In this document: positions 17,597 to 24,695 of the stretch, piece after piece | Layout: each line of letters starts with the position of its first letter | How positions within the stretch are numbered: position 1 is the stretch's first letter | Assembly (NCBI RefSeq): GCF_040685555.1 | Contig: NZ_JBFBIK010000003.1 | Location: 1-64,000 of the forward strand | Direction: 5' to 3' | From: Sphaerisporangium sp040685555 | GTDB lineage: Bacteria; Actinomycetota; Actinomycetes; Streptosporangiales; Streptosporangiaceae | Length of the DNA stretch: 64,000 nucleotides | The notes under the pieces: generated by a model | Seen by the model: only the letters and a program-made list of their open reading frames with translations | Told to the model about the DNA's origin: nothing | Databases searched by the model: none | Made by a program: the position numbers and the translations under genes

Positions 17597-17728
17597 CGCC
17601 GCCTCCCGGCCATGTACGGGTGTTAAGTCGGTCTATCAATCCCCATAAATCTCTTGATTGACACCGGGCTGACCCGGCGTGGACATGACGCCGGAGCCGC
17701 CGATCGCCCACCGGTAGGGTCGTGAGGC

Positions 17729-18085
17729 GTGACCGACAAGGTGGAACGGCTGGCGGCCAGGCTGGGTGAGTTCGCGCGAGAGCGCGACTGGGAGCAGTTC
17801 CACACGCCGAAGAACCTGGCGATGGCTCTGGCGGGCGAGGTCGGGGAGCTGGTCGCCGAGTTCCAGTGGCTGACGCCCGCCGAGGCGGCGAACCTCGACG
17901 AGGAGACGCTCGCCCGGGTGCGGTCGGAGCTCGGCGACGTGACGAACTACCTCGTCAGGCTCGCCGACGTGCTCCACGTGGATGTGGTGGAGGCCGCCCA
18001 CGCCAAGCTCGACGAGAACGAGCGGCGCTACGACCCTGAGCTCTACCGCGGCTCCGCGAGGAAGGCTCCACCACTGTCCCCGTGA
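17729..18085 (+). CDS. MazG-like nucleotide pyrophosphohydrolase
   Basis: A 118-residue all-alpha NTP pyrophosphohydrolase. The motif ALAGEVGELVAEFQW gives the first metal-binding EXXE, and RSELGDVTNYLVRLAD the second (ExxD), typical of the RS21-C6/iMazG group that cleans damaged or modified dNTPs. Gene starts with GTG. It is convergent with the hydrolase gene downstream, eight bases apart. Confidence 0.88.
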   Translation: MTDKVERLAARLGEFARERDWEQFHTPKNLAMALAGEVGELVAEFQWLTPAEAANLDEETLARVRSELGDVTNYLVRLADVLHVDVVEAAHAKLDENERRYDPELYRGSARKAPPLSP

Positions 18086-18092
18086 CGGCCGC

Positions 18093-18908
18093 TCAGTGGT
18101 TCTTGAGGAGCACCTCGTGCAGTCGCTCCGCGAACGCCTGCGGAGAGCCGACGTAACCCACGTGATCGCCCGGGAAGTCCACCACCTGGATGCCGAGACG
18201 CTCGGCGAGCGCCGCGCCGGCGAGGTAGGGCATGTGCTCGCGCGACTCCTCCCCGCCCGCGAGGACGACCGGCGCCCCCCGCAGCCGGGCGACGTCGGGC
18301 ACGTACTCGGCGAACGACCGCAGCTCGTGGGCGAAGAAGTGCTCCAGGTTGGCGGTGATCCTCGCGATCAGTTCCTTCGCCCCCGGAGGCAGCTCACCCT
18401 GTGGATCGAACTGTGGCCTGAGGCCGACCCCCTCGGCGAACCTCCGCATGGCCGGGCCGGCGCCCTCGCTGTTGTAGGTGTCCTGCACCTTCTGGAGGAA
18501 CGCCGCCCACCGCTCGCCGTCGGGCAGCATCCACACGGCGGGAGGCTCGTGGGCGATCAGGGTGCGCACCTGCTCGGGGTGCCGTATTACCAGGTCGAGA
18601 CCGACCTGCGCGCCGGAGCTGCTGCCGAAGATGTAGGCGGGCTCGGCGCCGATCTCCTTCAGCAGCAGGTGCGCGTCATGCGCGTACTCCTCGACCTGCC
18701 GCTCACCACGCGGCTCCCTGATCTCGCTGCGGGAGTTGCCACGCGGGTCGTACGTCACCACCGTGTAACGATCGGCGAGAACGCGCGCCACACGGGTGTA
18801 CGAGGTGGTGTCACCGCTGCCGCCGGGAATGAGCAGCAGCGTCGGACCCGACCCCCAGACCTCGTAGTAGATGCTCGCACCGGGCACTTGCAGAGTGGAT
18901 GTCTTCAT
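18093..18908 (-). CDS. Alpha/beta hydrolase
   Basis: A 271-residue hydrolase with an oxyanion region LLLIPGGSGD, a nucleophile elbow IFGSSSGAQ (Ser in GxSxG), and a C-terminal catalytic His in FPGDHVGYVG. The acid is probably in the VVLAGGEES segment. Related proteins are esterases or lyases, often controlled by TetR or MarR repressors. The ATG 18908 lies 9-10 bases after a good -10 element, so the transcript is probably leaderless. No regulator gene adjoins it. Confidence 0.9.
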   Translation of the reverse strand: MKTSTLQVPGASIYYEVWGSGPTLLLIPGGSGDTTSYTRVARVLADRYTVVTYDPRGNSRSEIREPRGERQVEEYAHDAHLLLKEIGAEPAYIFGSSSGAQVGLDLVIRHPEQVRTLIAHEPPAVWMLPDGERWAAFLQKVQDTYNSEGAGPAMRRFAEGVGLRPQFDPQGELPPGAKELIARITANLEHFFAHELRSFAEYVPDVARLRGAPVVLAGGEESREHMPYLAGAALAERLGIQVVDFPGDHVGYVGSPQAFAERLHEVLLKNH

Positions 18909-18911
18909 GCA

Positions 18912-18929
18912 TGTCAATGTAAGTTGACA
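18912..18929. promoter_or_regulatory. Operator O1: TGTCAA-N6-TTGACA
   Basis: Inverted repeat TGTCAA tgtaag TTGACA directly at the -10/start of the alpha/beta hydrolase gene. A second copy of the same design lies 28 bases upstream. The pattern suits a dimeric repressor covering the start of transcription. Confidence 0.65.
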
Positions 18930-18945
18930 CCAAGGTGGATGTCAA
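18917..18945 (-). promoter_or_regulatory. Sigma-70-type promoter of the alpha/beta hydrolase gene
   Basis: On the minus strand, TTGACA (18945-18940), a 17-base spacer, and TTACAT (18922-18917) form a near-consensus promoter. The start of transcription would fall at about 18910-18908, i.e. at or one to two bases before the ATG. Confidence 0.65.
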
Positions 18946-18957
18946 CCAACATTGACG
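18940..18957. promoter_or_regulatory. Operator O2: TGTCAA-N6-TTGACg
   Basis: Second copy of the inverted repeat, covering the -35 element. O1 and O2 are on the same face of the helix (28 bases, just under three turns), suggesting cooperative binding. Confidence 0.6.
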
Positions 18958-19034
18958 GGGTGCCGTTGCGACCGGCCGGCGGCCACCATCTCTCGGCAGG
19001 CGAAGGGGCGTTCACCGTGGACGAATACGGTGGG

Positions 19035-19598
19035 CTACCCCGGGACCCGGCGCTCGGATCTGGCGAACTGCTCCACGATCGCCCAGCAGAACGCGGGGAG
19101 GTCGGCGGGCGAGCGGCTGGTGGTGAACTGCCCGTCGATCACGACCTCCTCGTCGACGACCTCCGCCCCCGCGTTGCGAAGGTCCGTACGGATGCTCGGC
19201 CACGAAGTGAGCCTGCGTCCCCGTACCGCGTCGGCCTCCACCAGAGTCCACGGGCCGTGGCAGATCGCCGCGATGGGCTTGCCGGACGCCACGAAGCTCT
19301 TGACGAAGCTGACGGCGTCCCGGTTCATGCGGAGCTGGTCGGGGTTCATGGTGCCGCCGGGCAGGAGCAGTGCGTCGTAGTCGTCCACCGACGCATCGGA
19401 GACGAGCCGATCGACGGCGAACGTGCCCGCGGCGTTCAGGTCCCACTGGCGGGCCTGGATCTCACCCGGGTGTATCGACAGCAGCTCGCTCTTCGCGCCC
19501 GCTCCGTAGAGCGCCCCTCGTGGCTGTTCCAGTTCGACTCGCTCGACACCATCGGTCGCCAGGATGGCGATCTTCCGGCCCTGAAGTTCGTGAGCCAT
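19035..19598 (-). CDS. DJ-1/PfpI type-1 glutamine amidotransferase-like protein (YhbO/GSP18-like)
   Basis: A 187-residue protein with KIAILATDGVERVELEQPR at the start, LLPGGTMNPDQLR, the nucleophile Cys in IAAICHGPWTLVEA, and RLTSWPSIRTDLRNAGA. This is the PfpI/YhbO subgroup, associated with stress survival and protein or nucleotide deglycation. The ATG 19598 has GGAGGAGGAG upstream; the open frame extends further but without support. Confidence 0.9.
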   Translation of the reverse strand: MAHELQGRKIAILATDGVERVELEQPRGALYGAGAKSELLSIHPGEIQARQWDLNAAGTFAVDRLVSDASVDDYDALLLPGGTMNPDQLRMNRDAVSFVKSFVASGKPIAAICHGPWTLVEADAVRGRRLTSWPSIRTDLRNAGAEVVDEEVVIDGQFTTSRSPADLPAFCWAIVEQFARSERRVPG

Positions 19599-19755
19599 GC
19601 GACTCCTCCTCCGATGGAGGGGCGTCCATACCGTGGCGGTGTACGCGACCCGTCGGCGGCGGGGAAACGGGTGACCCGCCTCCACCTTCGACGCCCTTGT
19701 GAATCAGCTCCATGCTAGACCCGGCCAGCTTCGATCTTGGGCCTGACCAGCGCGT

Positions 19756-20559
19756 TCAGAGGGAGACGAAGGCCAACCCCCGGTGCTTGAGTCGGGGGAT
19801 CACGGTGCGCAGTGCTCTGAGCGTCTCGGAGCGGTCGCCGCCTCCGTCATGGCACAGCAGGATGTTTCCCGGCCGGCACGCCAGCATGCTCTGCGCGATG
19901 CGGCGGGTGCCGGGGCGGGACCAGTCGCGGGGGTCGATGTCCCAATCTATGGGGATCATGCCGTGGTCATCGGCCGTGTGGACCACCCGGCTCGACCACG
20001 AACCACCCGGTGACCGGAAGAACCTGGCGGCCACGCCCGTCGCGTCCGAGATGCGCCCCTGCGCCTCCACGATCTCGGCGGTGATCCGCTTGGCGGGCAG
20101 GCGGTTGAACGGGATCGGATGGTGCATCGTGTGGTTGCACAGCTGGTGCCCGGCCTGGACGATGCGCTCGGCCAGACGGGGGAACCGCTGCACCTGCATG
20201 CCGATGAGAGAGAACGTCGCCCGTATCTCGTGCTCGGCGAGGAGGTCGAGCATCTTCGGCGTCCACTCCGGATGGGGGCCGTCGTCGATCGTGAGCGCGA
20301 TGGCGTTGCCCGGCGCGGCGGGGGCCAGGTCGTGCAGGCTGTGCACGGGCTGGTGCCGGGCCCTCAGCCGGACCGGCGTCCACGCGGCGGGCGGAGGGGC
20401 GACCGGCGGGTGCACCACCGTTCGCGCCCGTGCCGGTGCGGCGGCCGGCACCCGTGAGGACGAGCGGACGGCGTCTCCCACCACCAGGGACGCAAGCGTC
20501 AAAGCACCCAGAGCCCAGAGCGCTCGGCGACGGCCGACCTCGCTTTCCTCCAATCTCAC
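19756..20559 (-). CDS. Membrane-anchored polysaccharide deacetylase (CE4)
   Basis: A 267-residue protein with one N-terminal hydrophobic segment (about residues 12-32), a Pro/Ala-rich spacer and a NodB domain: TIDDGPHPEWT, HTMHH, RSPGGS and, near the end, LLCHDGGG. It should act on wall or capsule glycans at the outer membrane face. Second CE4 enzyme of the window; similarity to the first is limited to the catalytic motifs. The GTG at 20559 fits the membrane anchor; the frame stays open to 20649. Confidence 0.87.
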   Translation of the reverse strand: MRLEESEVGRRRALWALGALTLASLVVGDAVRSSSRVPAAAPARARTVVHPPVAPPPAAWTPVRLRARHQPVHSLHDLAPAAPGNAIALTIDDGPHPEWTPKMLDLLAEHEIRATFSLIGMQVQRFPRLAERIVQAGHQLCNHTMHHPIPFNRLPAKRITAEIVEAQGRISDATGVAARFFRSPGGSWSSRVVHTADDHGMIPIDWDIDPRDWSRPGTRRIAQSMLACRPGNILLCHDGGGDRSETLRALRTVIPRLKHRGLAFVSL

Positions 20560-20672
20560 GCTACCCAGCCACCTCGGGGATTTGACTGACCGACAGGAGC
20601 GATGACGGTAACCATGCGGTATAACCGGCAGAAGAGTCATGGCAACCATGCGCTATTAGTGCCGGAACCGGA

Positions 20673-21461
20673 TCAGGGTAACCAGGTCACGCGGCCACGC
20701 AGGATGCCGTACCCGACGAAGGCCACCGCGTCGATCAGGGTGTGCGCGACGATCAACGGCATCGCCCGCCCCCATCTCTGGTAGAGCCGACCGAACAGCA
20801 GGCCCATCACAAGGTTGCCGATGAAGCCGCCGAAGCCCTGGTAGAGGTGGTACGACCCCCGGAGCACCGCCGACACGGCCACGGCACGCCACGGTCTCCA
20901 GCCCAGCTGGGACAGCCGGTGCAGCAGATAGCCGCTGACGATCACCTCCTCGAGCACGGCGTTCTGGAGGGCGGCCAGCAGCAGGACGGGAACCCGCCAC
21001 CAGGTGTCGGGGAGCCGGTCGGGCACGACGTCGAGGTTGATGCCCGCGTGGAACGCCACGAGGTAGAAGGCCAGCCCGGTGCCCCCCACCACGGCCGCCA
21101 GCACCGCGCCCCTCAGCAGGTCACGCCCTGGCTCGCGCCGGTCGACACCGATGGTGCGCAGAGACTCGCCGGACCGCACCAGGAGATAGGCCACCAGGGC
21201 GACGGGCGCGACGGAGACGGCGATGCCGACAAGCTGGAGCGTCAGATCGAGCCAGGGCCGACCCGGCGCCATCGTGCCCACGAGAACGGCGTGCTGACCC
21301 TTCAACGCCTTCGGAGCCGTCAGCGATGCGATCAGTGAGACCAGCGACTGAAGGGCGCTGGCCCCAAGCGAAACGGCGAAGACGACGATGATCTCGGCGC
21401 CGATGAGCCGGGGAGTGAACGCCCGCGTGCCGGCGGTCGGCAGAGGTGGAGACTCGCGCAT
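20673..21461 (-). CDS. CPBP-family intramembrane protein (Abi-like protease homologue)
   Basis: A 262-residue multi-helix membrane protein of the CPBP/CAAX-protease group. Motif 1 is EEVIVSGYLL: the two catalytic glutamates are kept, but the arginine usually at the sixth position is Ser. Motif 2 His is in GSYHLYQGFGG, and motif 3 is HTLIDAVAF. The Arg change may alter or weaken activity. Biological role in actinomycetes is not known. ATG 21461 places the first helix appropriately. Confidence 0.82.
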   Translation of the reverse strand: MRESPPLPTAGTRAFTPRLIGAEIIVVFAVSLGASALQSLVSLIASLTAPKALKGQHAVLVGTMAPGRPWLDLTLQLVGIAVSVAPVALVAYLLVRSGESLRTIGVDRREPGRDLLRGAVLAAVVGGTGLAFYLVAFHAGINLDVVPDRLPDTWWRVPVLLLAALQNAVLEEVIVSGYLLHRLSQLGWRPWRAVAVSAVLRGSYHLYQGFGGFIGNLVMGLLFGRLYQRWGRAMPLIVAHTLIDAVAFVGYGILRGRVTWLP

Positions 21462-21685
21462 GCCCGCAGCGTAGACCCGCGCCGGGAAACCGGGGCGGCC
21501 TGACCGCCTGCCTGTGGAAAACCCTCCCGACCTACGCAGGCGACCCCACGCCAGCGTGAATGCCCAGGTCCGAGGCGTGACCATGCCTTAACGGCGCGTC
21601 CGGGCACCCATTTGACACCCAACTGAAAATGGTCTTGCAAGGAGGCGTTAAGTGACGTGCAGGCGGGTGCGTCCACACTGGGCGT

Positions 21686-22477
21686 ATGACGACGTATGGA
21701 ATCACCACTTCCCAGGGCAAGTACACCCGGGTCAGCGACGACCTGGCCATCGGAGCCACGGTCAGCGTGGTGGTTCCCGCCATGAACGAGGCCGAGAACC
21801 TGCCGCACGTGTTCGCGACCCTGCCGCACTGGATCGACGAGGTGGTCCTGGTCGACGGCAACTCCTCCGACGACACGGTGGCTGTCGCGAGGGCACTGCG
21901 TCCAGGGCTGCGCGTCGTCACGCAGACCGGCAGAGGCAAGGGCAACGCCCTCACCGAGGGCTTCGCGGCCGCGACCGGCGACATCATCGTCATGATCGAC
22001 GCCGACGGCTCCACGGACGGGCGCGAGATCATCCGCTTCGTCTCCGCGCTGGTCGCCGGCGCCGACTTCGCCAAGGGCTCGCGCTTCGCCTCCGGCGCGG
22101 GCTCGGACGACATCAGCCTCACCCGCTCCCTCGGCAACACGATGCTGACCACGCTGACCAACATGTTGTACGGCACCCGCTACACCGATCTCTGCTACGG
22201 CTACAACGCCTTCTGGGCCCGCCACCTCGACGCGCTGGCCCTCGACTGCGACGGCTTCGAGATCGAGACGCTCATGAACGTACGGGCGGCCCAGGCCGGT
22301 CTCGCCATCCACGAGATCCCGAGCCACGAGCACTGCCGCATCCACGGGACCAGCAACCTGCGCGCCGTACGCGACGGCTGGCGCGTGCTCAAGACCATCC
22401 TGCGCGAGCGGGCCGGCCGTACGAGCGACCCCCAGAGCCGGCCGGTCGGCACCATCTCCGAGCACGCCGCCGCCTGA
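21686..22477 (+). CDS. Glycosyltransferase family 2 (polyprenyl-phosphate sugar type)
   Basis: A 263-residue GT-A enzyme with VSVVVPAMNEAENLP at the N-terminus, VVLVDGNSSDDTV, a DxD-type metal site in IVMIDADGSTD, and KGSRFASGAG. This resembles dolichol/polyprenyl-phosphate mannosyl- or glucosyl-transferase-like GT2 enzymes, but there is no membrane domain. It probably supplies a sugar for a wall glycan. No partner gene adjoins it. A poorly resolved coding-like frame follows at 22503-22660, which I could not identify. Confidence 0.88.
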   Translation: MTTYGITTSQGKYTRVSDDLAIGATVSVVVPAMNEAENLPHVFATLPHWIDEVVLVDGNSSDDTVAVARALRPGLRVVTQTGRGKGNALTEGFAAATGDIIVMIDADGSTDGREIIRFVSALVAGADFAKGSRFASGAGSDDISLTRSLGNTMLTTLTNMLYGTRYTDLCYGYNAFWARHLDALALDCDGFEIETLMNVRAAQAGLAIHEIPSHEHCRIHGTSNLRAVRDGWRVLKTILRERAGRTSDPQSRPVGTISEHAAA

Positions 22478-22627
22478 CCCTCCGGCCCGCGGGGCGCCGG
22501 GGATGAACTCGCGATGGAGACGGCAAAGAGGTGCGAGCGAACTCGAACGCCTCTTCGAAGAGTTGGCCACGGCGCGCGGTATCGGTTGCGAGGCCTTCGA
22601 GAAGTTGATATTGCTTGCGCTAGCGAG

Positions 22628-22660
22628 CCCACCAAAGGGATCAAAGATCATTTTGGTGGG
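22628..22660 (+). promoter_or_regulatory. Hairpin over the ribosome site of the next gene
   Basis: CCCACCAAA (22628-22636) pairs perfectly with TTTGGTGGG (22652-22660). The 3' arm is the purine-rich stretch that would serve as ribosome site for the GTG at 22663, so the hairpin could hide it. Just before it, TTGCGCTAGCGA is another short palindrome. Confidence 0.45.
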
Positions 22661-22662
22661 GG

Positions 22663-22995
22663 GTGGGTCGCTTGGCCAGATCGAGACAGCCGAAGCTGGT
22701 GCGCAGGCTGGAGGAGGCATCCAAGGTCGTCAGGGCCACGACCGGCCTGCTCAGGCAGATGTCGGGCCTGCTCCGCCAGCTCGTCATGATGGTCGGCTGG
22801 CTGGTCCTGCTCGCCGGCTCCGTCCGCCTGCTCATCGACCCGCCCTCGACCCTGTCACCGGAGCACTTCGTCGCCCCCGGCGCCGGAGCGGCCGCCGTCA
22901 TCCAAGGCCTGATCAAGCTGCCCGCCAGATGGTGGCGGCCGGAGCCGTCCGGCCTCACCGATCTCGTGGACGCGGCACGAGCGCCCGAGACGTGA
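22663..22995 (+). CDS. Small membrane-associated hypothetical protein
   Basis: A 110-residue protein with a basic, helical N-terminus (LVRRLEEASKVVRATTG), one strong membrane helix (about residues 40-58, MMVGWLVLLAGSVRLLI) and a possible second weaker segment in the Ala/Gly-rich stretch around residues 68-85. No family is recognised. It is the first gene of a short plus-strand run ending at the kinase-like gene. Confidence 0.6.
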   Translation: MGRLARSRQPKLVRRLEEASKVVRATTGLLRQMSGLLRQLVMMVGWLVLLAGSVRLLIDPPSTLSPEHFVAPGAGAAAVIQGLIKLPARWWRPEPSGLTDLVDAARAPET

Positions 22996-23054
22996 CTGAA
23001 GCTCGTCCTCGTCCCCCGGCGCGCTTCCGGAGGATTAATGGAAGGCACCGGCTG

Positions 23055-24293
23055 ATGCGGTGGTGCCAGGATGCCCGGATGGAAGCGATTCTTCGGGCCG
23101 CTGGCAAGGTGGTCGGCGTCGAGCTCTGCGATCCGGTCGATCTGGGTGGAAGCTCGCGTAGCACCGTTCTGCGGTGCCGTACGGCGGCGGGTGGCAGCGT
23201 GGTCGTCAAGGTGTTCACCGCCGAGCCGGAGGGACTGCGCGCCTTCACCGGGGAGGCGGCCGGGCTGTCGCTGCGGTTGACCGGTTCCGGCCCACTGACC
23301 GGTTCCGGCCCACTGACCGGTTCCGGCCCACTGATCGGTTCCCACCCACTCAACGGTTCCCGCCCACTGACCGGCGCCGACCCGCTCGCCGGTCCTCAGC
23401 TGCTGGGCGTGGACACCTCGGCCAGGGTGCTGGTGATGACGGACCTCGGGAACGCGCCGACGCTTGCGGACGTACTGCTGGGGGACGATCCGAAGGCCGC
23501 CATGGACGGCCTCCTCGCCTGGGCGCGCGCGCTTGGACGGGTGGGCGCCGGATCGGCGCACCGGCGGGCGGATCTCACACGCCTGTGGACCACGTACGAC
23601 AAGGGCATGCCGTCCTGGGGTGACGACCCGTGGATCGCGCGGAACGCCACCGCGTTCCTCAGTCTGCTGCCGGCGCTCGGCATCACGGTGCCGCCGGGGC
23701 TGCCCGAGGAGCTGGCGCGCATCGGTACGGCCGGCGGGGAGCAGTACCCGGCCTTCACCCCGGGGGACACCTGTCCCGACAACAACCTGCTCACGCCGGA
23801 CGGCCTGCGGCTGATCGACTTCGAGGGCTCGTCCTATCAGTCGGTCTTCATGACGGCCGCGTACTGCCGGATGCCGTTCTCCAGTTGCTGGTGTGTCTTC
23901 GTTCTGCCGGCCGGGGTGGCGGAGGAGATCGAGCAGGCCTACCGGACGGAGGTCACCGCGGCGTACCCGGCGCTGGCCGAGGACGCCGTGTGGCACGCCG
24001 GTGTCGGCCAGGCGATCGCCGTCTGGACGGTCGACGTGACGGTACGGCTGCTGCCGCGCACGGTGGAGGACGCACCGCTGCACCGCACCCGGCGCCCCGC
24101 GCCGACGATGCGCCAGCTCCTCAGGCACCGTTGGGAGATCGCGAGCACGCTGGAGGAGTTCCCCGCGTTCGCGGAGACCATGCGACTGCTCCTGGCGGAG
24201 GTGGCGGACGAATGGAACGCGTCTCCGCTGCCCGGGTACCCCGCCTTCAGCGAGGCGACGCCCGTCGACAACCCGGTCGAATCGTCGCCGTAG
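23055..24293 (+). CDS. Aminoglycoside phosphotransferase-fold protein (APH/ChoK-like) with an inserted repeat
   Basis: A protein of ~412 residues with a kinase-like fold: the N-lobe has SVVVKVF (ATP lysine), and the catalytic loop is FTPGDTCPDNNLL, which keeps the Asp and Asn of the Brenner motif though the usual HGD is PGD. IDFEGS supplies the metal Asp. Phosphorylation of a small molecule is likely; the substrate is unknown. Between the Lys strand and the hinge lies a string of six-residue repeats encoded by an 18-base minisatellite. Start is ATG 23055 or ATG 23079. A hairpin terminator follows at 24356. Confidence 0.78.
   Translation: MRWCQDARMEAILRAAGKVVGVELCDPVDLGGSSRSTVLRCRTAAGGSVVVKVFTAEPEGLRAFTGEAAGLSLRLTGSGPLTGSGPLTGSGPLIGSHPLNGSRPLTGADPLAGPQLLGVDTSARVLVMTDLGNAPTLADVLLGDDPKAAMDGLLAWARALGRVGAGSAHRRADLTRLWTTYDKGMPSWGDDPWIARNATAFLSLLPALGITVPPGLPEELARIGTAGGEQYPAFTPGDTCPDNNLLTPDGLRLIDFEGSSYQSVFMTAAYCRMPFSSCWCVFVLPAGVAEEIEQAYRTEVTAAYPALAEDAVWHAGVGQAIAVWTVDVTVRLLPRTVEDAPLHRTRRPAPTMRQLLRHRWEIASTLEEFPAFAETMRLLLAEVADEWNASPLPGYPAFSEATPVDNPVESSP
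23277..23396 (+). repeat. 18-base in-frame minisatellite
   Basis: Six to seven tandem units, each encoding L-x-G-x-x-P: three perfect LTGSGP units (23277-23330), then LIGSHP, LNGSRP and LTGADP with growing divergence, then LAGPQL. Identical 5' units and diverged 3' units suggest recent expansion at the 5' end. Confidence 0.85.
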
Positions 24294-24355
24294 CCGCTTG
24301 GCACGATCACCAGTGGACGACCTACTCGCCAGCGTCCCAACAGCACGCGTGCACT

Positions 24356-24387
24356 GAAGAGCCCCTGGCCATTGCCGGGGGCTCTTC
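24356..24387. terminator. Hairpin terminator
   Basis: GAAGAGCCCCTGGC and GCCGGGGGCTCTTC form a 14-base stem with one mismatch around a 4-base loop. It lies between the kinase-like gene and the decayed DUF397 copy, and could serve both directions. A very similar hairpin sits in the same position beside the intact DUF397 gene at 28405. Confidence 0.7.
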
Positions 24388-24406
24388 GACGTCTCCGAAA
24401 CCGAGG

Positions 24407-24520
24407 CTGGAAATCGAACTCACCCTTCTTCACCCCATCGATGAAGGCGTCCCGCACACTCGCGCTCACCAGTAGGGGGTCCTGTTCGGGGACCTCGGTG
24501 TCCCGCAGCCCGACCCGGAC
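24407..24520 (-). pseudogene. DUF397 gene remnant
   Basis: On the minus strand the reading VGLRDTEVPEQDPLLVSASV...DAFIDGVKKGEFDF matches the C-terminal half of the intact DUF397 protein at 28455 at most positions. The N-terminal half (DELRTAVWRKATKSGPNGGD in the intact copy) is missing, and the stop after FDF has become a Gln codon, so the frame runs on. This is a decayed copy. Confidence 0.75.
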
Positions 24521-24581
24521 AGCGCTTGTCCAGCCATGAATTGGAAACGCTGTGAAGCTGGCGGAACCGTCCACCGCGGGC

Positions 24582-24695
24582 AGGCGGCGGCGCGGCGAGG
24601 ACGGCCGGCTGGTCCATGACTTCGTCTCCGAGGACTGGGACACCCGCTTCCTCGGCGACCTCTACCAGGACCTGTCCGAGGCGGCCCGCAAGACA
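24582..24695 (+). pseudogene. pglX: Scar of a BREX type-2 pglX gene
   Basis: In the frame beginning at 24582 the translation RRGEDGRLVHDF, then DWDTRFLGDLYQDLSEAARK matches the internal segment of PglX, the adenine methyltransferase of BREX-2 (Pgl) phage-defence systems, just before its methyltransferase domain. Homology stops abruptly at AARKT (24695), where PglX should continue with YALLQTPEF. About 38 codons remain; the rest of pglX and the other pgl genes are absent. It is the residue of a lost defence system, fused to the next gene. Confidence 0.75.

Noticed and set aside
23277..23396. CRISPR-like repeats
   Set aside because: Units are contiguous 18-mers without spacers and are in frame within a gene; no CRISPR array was seen anywhere in the window.
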